DNA of 8,782 bases from the NCBI GenBank assembly GCA_017549085.1, contig JAFYVO010000429.1:1-8782 (forward strand), written 5' to 3'. The position numbers and the translations under genes are program-made. The DNA comes from Thermoguttaceae bacterium. Lineage in GTDB: Bacteria; Planctomycetota; Planctomycetia; Pirellulales; Thermoguttaceae. This document shows, in pieces, positions 6,717-8,782 of this stretch (positions are counted from its first letter, which is position 1; each line of letters starts with the position of its first letter). The notes below the pieces were generated by a model. It saw only the letters and a list, made by a program, of their open reading frames with translations. It searched no databases and had not been told where the DNA came from.

Positions 6717-6914
6717 GTGTAAGGCCTTTCCTTCCGCGGCTGCAAGCCGGAATAACGAACGCTCCCGACGACGTCTCGCGACGCCGGCGCGACGGCGCGT
6801 CGGCGCTTGAACGGTCGCCCAGCCGTCGAAATTTTTTGTTCAATCTCGCTCGCCGTTCGGCTCCTTCGTTATTTAAGGAGCGCGCCCGACGCTTCGAAGG
6901 CGCAATCGCGCCTA
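6717..6914 (-). other. Long structured 5' leader of the coiled-coil protein gene
   Basis: From the inferred start near 6914 to the ATG at 6716 lie about 198 nt without a supported ORF. Three inverted repeats are visible: AGGCGC/GCGCCT (6898-6903 with 6908-6913), GCTCCTT/AAGGAGC (6860-6866 with 6875-6881, loop of 8) and CGACGGC/GCCGTCG (6790-6796 with 6822-6828, loop of 25). None has a following T-run, so they are not terminators. They match no riboswitch I know. The rest of the 343-nt gap (6915-7059) holds the promoter and the rarA terminator, listed separately. Confidence 0.45.
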
Positions 6915-6920
6915 TTATCG

Positions 6921-6949
6921 ATTTTAAATAAATCGCCCGTCGGCGTCAA
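6921..6949 (-). promoter_or_regulatory. Strong sigma70-type promoter for the coiled-coil protein gene
   Basis: On the minus strand TTGACG (6944-6949) and TAAAAT (6921-6926) are separated by exactly 17 nt; each matches five of six consensus bases. It lies in an AT-rich pocket just past the probable rarA terminator and points at the coiled-coil gene. A second -10-like GATAAT sits at 6914-6919 but has no suitable -35. Confidence 0.7.
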
Positions 6950-6961
6950 CGATATTCTCCC

Positions 6962-6992
6962 AAAATCGGAAATTTGTCGAAAAATATTCCGA
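6962..6992 (-). terminator. Probable intrinsic terminator of rarA
   Basis: On the minus strand TCGGAA and TTCCGA (6987-6992 with 6966-6971) form a 6-bp stem that continues, after one bulged base, as ATTT with AAAT around a 6-nt loop (6976-6981), followed by TTTT (6962-6965). It lies 68 nt after the rarA stop and just before the next promoter. The stem is AT-rich and the T-run short, so the call is moderate. Confidence 0.45.
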
Positions 6993-7059
6993 CTTTCTTC
7001 GCGTCAATTCGCATATTCGGAATATTGCGAACGCTCGACGCCGTTCGACGCCGCGACGC

Positions 7060-8514
7060 TCAAAACGGGGCCGCGTCGTCGCGTTCTTCGCCGCGGCTTA
7101 ACTTTATCGATTTCGGCGACTTTTCCAACGGCGCTTTCGCCGGTTTTTCGGGAGTTTTCGCCGTTTTGAGAATCGCGCGAATTTTTTCGAGCCGCTCGCC
7201 GATTTCCTTCTCGGCGCCGCGGTCGGTCGGACGGTAATACTCCCGTTCGACGCCCAAATAATCTTGCGCCGCGATCGCGCCCGGAGCGTCGTGCGCGTAT
7301 TGGTAGCCGACGTGCCCCAACTCCTTCGCGCCCCGGAAATGCGCGTCGCGGAGCGCCTTCGGAACGGGCAAAATCCGTCCGGAGCGAACGTCGTCGATCG
7401 CCTCGAAGATCGCCGTCGTCGCCGCGTTCGATTTTGGCGCGCAAGCCAAATAAGCGACCGTTTGCGCTAAATTCAGCTTGCATTCCGGGAGCCCGACCAT
7501 CTCGCAGGCGGTCGCGGTCGCGACCGCCAACGGGAGCGCGCTCGGGTCGGCGTTTCCGACGTCTTCGCTCGCCAAAATAACGAGTCGGCGCGCCAAAAAG
7601 CGGACGTCCTCGCCCCCTTCGAGCATCTTCGCGAGCCAATAGATCGCGGCGTCGGGGTCGCTTCCTCGGACGCTCTTGATGAGCGCGCTGATCGCGTCGT
7701 AATGCGAGTCGCCGTCGCGGTCGTAAGCGACCGTTCGCCGCTGCACCGACTCCGCCGCCAACTCTTTAGTAAAGACGATAGGCTCGCTCGGAATCGCCGG
7801 CGCGTCGAACGGCGCGTTCGGGTCCGCTTCCCCGAGGGACGAAAGGACGGCGACTTCCAACGCCGAAAGCGCCCGGCGAGCGTCGCCGTCGCAGATCGCC
7901 GCGACGTAATCGAGCGCGTCTTCCCGCAACTCGATCGGATAGGCGCCGAGGCCCCGTTCGCGGTCGGTCGCGGCGCGACGCAGAAGCGTCTTGACGTTTT
8001 CCTCCGAAAGCGGTTCGAATTGGAAAACGCGACTTCGGCTCAAAAGCGCGTTGTTGACGGTAAAAAACGGATTCTCCGTCGTCGCCCCGATCAGCGCGAC
8101 GACGCCCTGCTCGACCTCCGGGAGCAAAACGTCTTGTTGCGCTTTGTTGAAGCGGTGAATTTCGTCGATGAAGAGAATCGTTCGCGTCGCGGAGACCGAA
8201 AGGCGTTCGCGGGCTTGAATCAGCGTTTCGCGCAACTGCTTCACGCCGTCCGAAACCGCGCTCAACTGACGGAAAACACAGCGGCTCTCCTTCGCCAAGA
8301 GGTAAGCGAGCGTCGTTTTGCCGACGCCGGGCGGGCCGTAAAAGATCGCGGAACCGAGACGGTCGGCTTTCAAGAGGCGACGCAACAACTTCCCTTCGCC
8401 GAGAAAACTCTCCTGACCGACAAACTCCGCCAACCGACGCGGCCGCATTCGCGCGGCCAACGGGAGCGCTCGCATTCGGTTTTCGCGCTCCGAAGCGTCA
8501 AACAACGACGACAA
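7060..8514 (-). CDS. rarA: Replication-associated recombination protein A, AAA+ ATPase (RarA/MgsA)
   Basis: RarA (MgsA; Mgs1/WRNIP1 in eukaryotes) is a cytosolic clamp-loader-like AAA+ ATPase acting at stalled replication forks and on single-stranded DNA ends. The family hallmark PLAARMRPRRLAEFVGQE (18-35) is followed by Walker A GPPGVGKT (60-67), Walker B LFIDEIHRF (114-122), sensor 1 GATTEN (143-148), arginine-finger region LSRSRVF (158-164) and sensor 2 GDARRAL (210-216). The C-terminal tetramerisation part has HYDAISALIKSVRGSDPDAA (271-290), RRLVILASEDVGNADP (309-324) and HVGYQYAHDAPG (401-412). The 484 residues exceed E. coli RarA (447), partly by a Lys/Pro/Glu-rich tail after about 450. 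The chosen start is TTG at 8514, since GGAGG lies 5 nt upstream and the resulting MSSLFDASERENR fits family N-termini; an ATG at codon 14 is the alternative. All catalytic motifs are present. Confidence 0.97.
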   Translation of the reverse strand: MSSLFDASERENRMRALPLAARMRPRRLAEFVGQESFLGEGKLLRRLLKADRLGSAIFYGPPGVGKTTLAYLLAKESRCVFRQLSAVSDGVKQLRETLIQARERLSVSATRTILFIDEIHRFNKAQQDVLLPEVEQGVVALIGATTENPFFTVNNALLSRSRVFQFEPLSEENVKTLLRRAATDRERGLGAYPIELREDALDYVAAICDGDARRALSALEVAVLSSLGEADPNAPFDAPAIPSEPIVFTKELAAESVQRRTVAYDRDGDSHYDAISALIKSVRGSDPDAAIYWLAKMLEGGEDVRFLARRLVILASEDVGNADPSALPLAVATATACEMVGLPECKLNLAQTVAYLACAPKSNAATTAIFEAIDDVRSGRILPVPKALRDAHFRGAKELGHVGYQYAHDAPGAIAAQDYLGVEREYYRPTDRGAEKEIGERLEKIRAILKTAKTPEKPAKAPLEKSPKSIKLSRGEERDDAAPF

Positions 8515-8518
8515 ACGT

Positions 8519-8524
8519 TCCTCC
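8519..8524 (-). promoter_or_regulatory. Ribosome binding site fixing the TTG start of rarA
   Basis: On the minus strand GGAGGA ends 4 nt before the TTG at 8512-8514. This near-perfect Shine-Dalgarno decides for TTG over the ATG 13 codons further in. Confidence 0.7.
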
Positions 8525-8610
8525 GCTTCCCTCGACGACTCGACGCCGCCGTTTCAAAAAAGATTCGACCTTAAAAGCCAACGCCGCCGTCTCAATTCAA
8601 CGAGGACGCT

Positions 8611-8652
8611 CAAAACAAACGCCGCGCCGTTTTCCTTTTAAGCGACGCGGCG
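8611..8652 (-). terminator. Intrinsic terminator of the right-edge gene
   Basis: On the minus strand CGCCGCGTCG (8643-8652) pairs with CGGCGCGGCG (8620-8629) in a 10-bp stem with one G-U pair around a 13-nt loop, followed by TTTGTTTTG (8611-8619). It lies 43 nt after the stop of the partial gene at 8696 and upstream of rarA, so rarA needs its own promoter. I found no clear one between 8525 and 8610. Confidence 0.75.
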
Positions 8653-8695
8653 CGATTTCCGCCGTTCGACGTCGACGCGATCGTTCATTTTCGCG

Positions 8696-8782
8696 CTAAA
8701 ACTGCAGTTTCTCGCGAACGTTCGGAACGTCGGAGTCGAGTTTTTGCAACAGTTCGAGGTCTTCCTTCGACCAAGATTTCGG
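8696..8782 (-). CDS. C-terminal end of an unidentified gene (partial)
   Basis: The frame is open from the window edge to a TAG at 8696-8698, giving 28 residues that end in DVPNVREKLQF. It contains WSKEDLELLQKL, a W-x-x-E/D-D-x-x-LL pattern as in SANT/Myb-like helices, though the piece is too short to assign. A good terminator 43 nt downstream supports it as a genuine gene end. The codon use matches the other genes in the window. Confidence 0.6.
   Translation of the reverse strand, partial: PKSWSKEDLELLQKLDSDVPNVREKLQF

Noticed and set aside
4806..6722. A plus-strand open frame of 638 codons antisense to the coiled-coil gene
   Set aside because: It is a composition shadow of the GCG, GAA and GTC-rich coding strand, is dominated by Arg, Val, Asp and Phe, and crosses the strong terminator at 5068-5104.
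8696..8782. Assignment of the right-edge fragment as a SANT/Myb-like DNA-binding protein
   Set aside because: Only 28 residues are visible and the WSKEDLELL pattern alone is not specific.

Overview
The window reads as ordinary bacterial chromosome. Every gene I can support lies on the minus strand, so transcription runs from high to low coordinates. Most of it has high GC and codon use rich in TCG, GCG, GAC and GAA. The organism is not named by any marker here. The 524-residue membrane-anchored coiled-coil protein has an architecture I associate with Planctomycetota, so that phylum is my best guess, held loosely.

In transcriptional order: the last 28 codons of an unrecognised gene (8696-8782) with its own terminator; rarA, an AAA+ ATPase of replication-fork rescue, starting at TTG (7060-8514), with a probable terminator; a strong sigma70-type promoter and a leader of about 200 nt feeding the coiled-coil gene (5142-6716), which ends in a good intrinsic terminator; uppP, undecaprenyl-diphosphatase (3963-4889); a promoter and purD, GAR synthetase (2459-3757); a LutA-like cysteine-rich Fe-S protein (1567-2340); and a cyclase/kynurenine-formamidase-family hydrolase (430-1458). 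Gaps are 108 to 343 nt. With two clear promoters and three terminator candidates, the region looks like several short transcription units, not one operon. Only purD, the LutA-like gene and the cyclase (gaps of 118 and 108 nt, no clear terminator) might be co-transcribed.

The genes do not form one pathway: fork maintenance, envelope lipid-carrier recycling, purine synthesis, redox/lactate-type metabolism and an amidohydrolase-like enzyme sit side by side. A possible functional link is coiled-coil protein plus uppP, both acting at the cytoplasmic membrane, but a terminator separates them.

The left edge is the odd part. Six degenerate tandem units of 33-35 nt (about 241-447) run into the end of the cyclase gene and contain its stop codon. 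Beyond them, at about position 120, GC drops abruptly to 34%, and a low-GC open frame with different codon use runs off the window. This could be the edge of acquired DNA or an assembly join. I found no CRISPR array, no tRNA or rRNA gene, no recognisable transposase and no clear new multi-gene system. The most interesting protein is the coiled-coil one.
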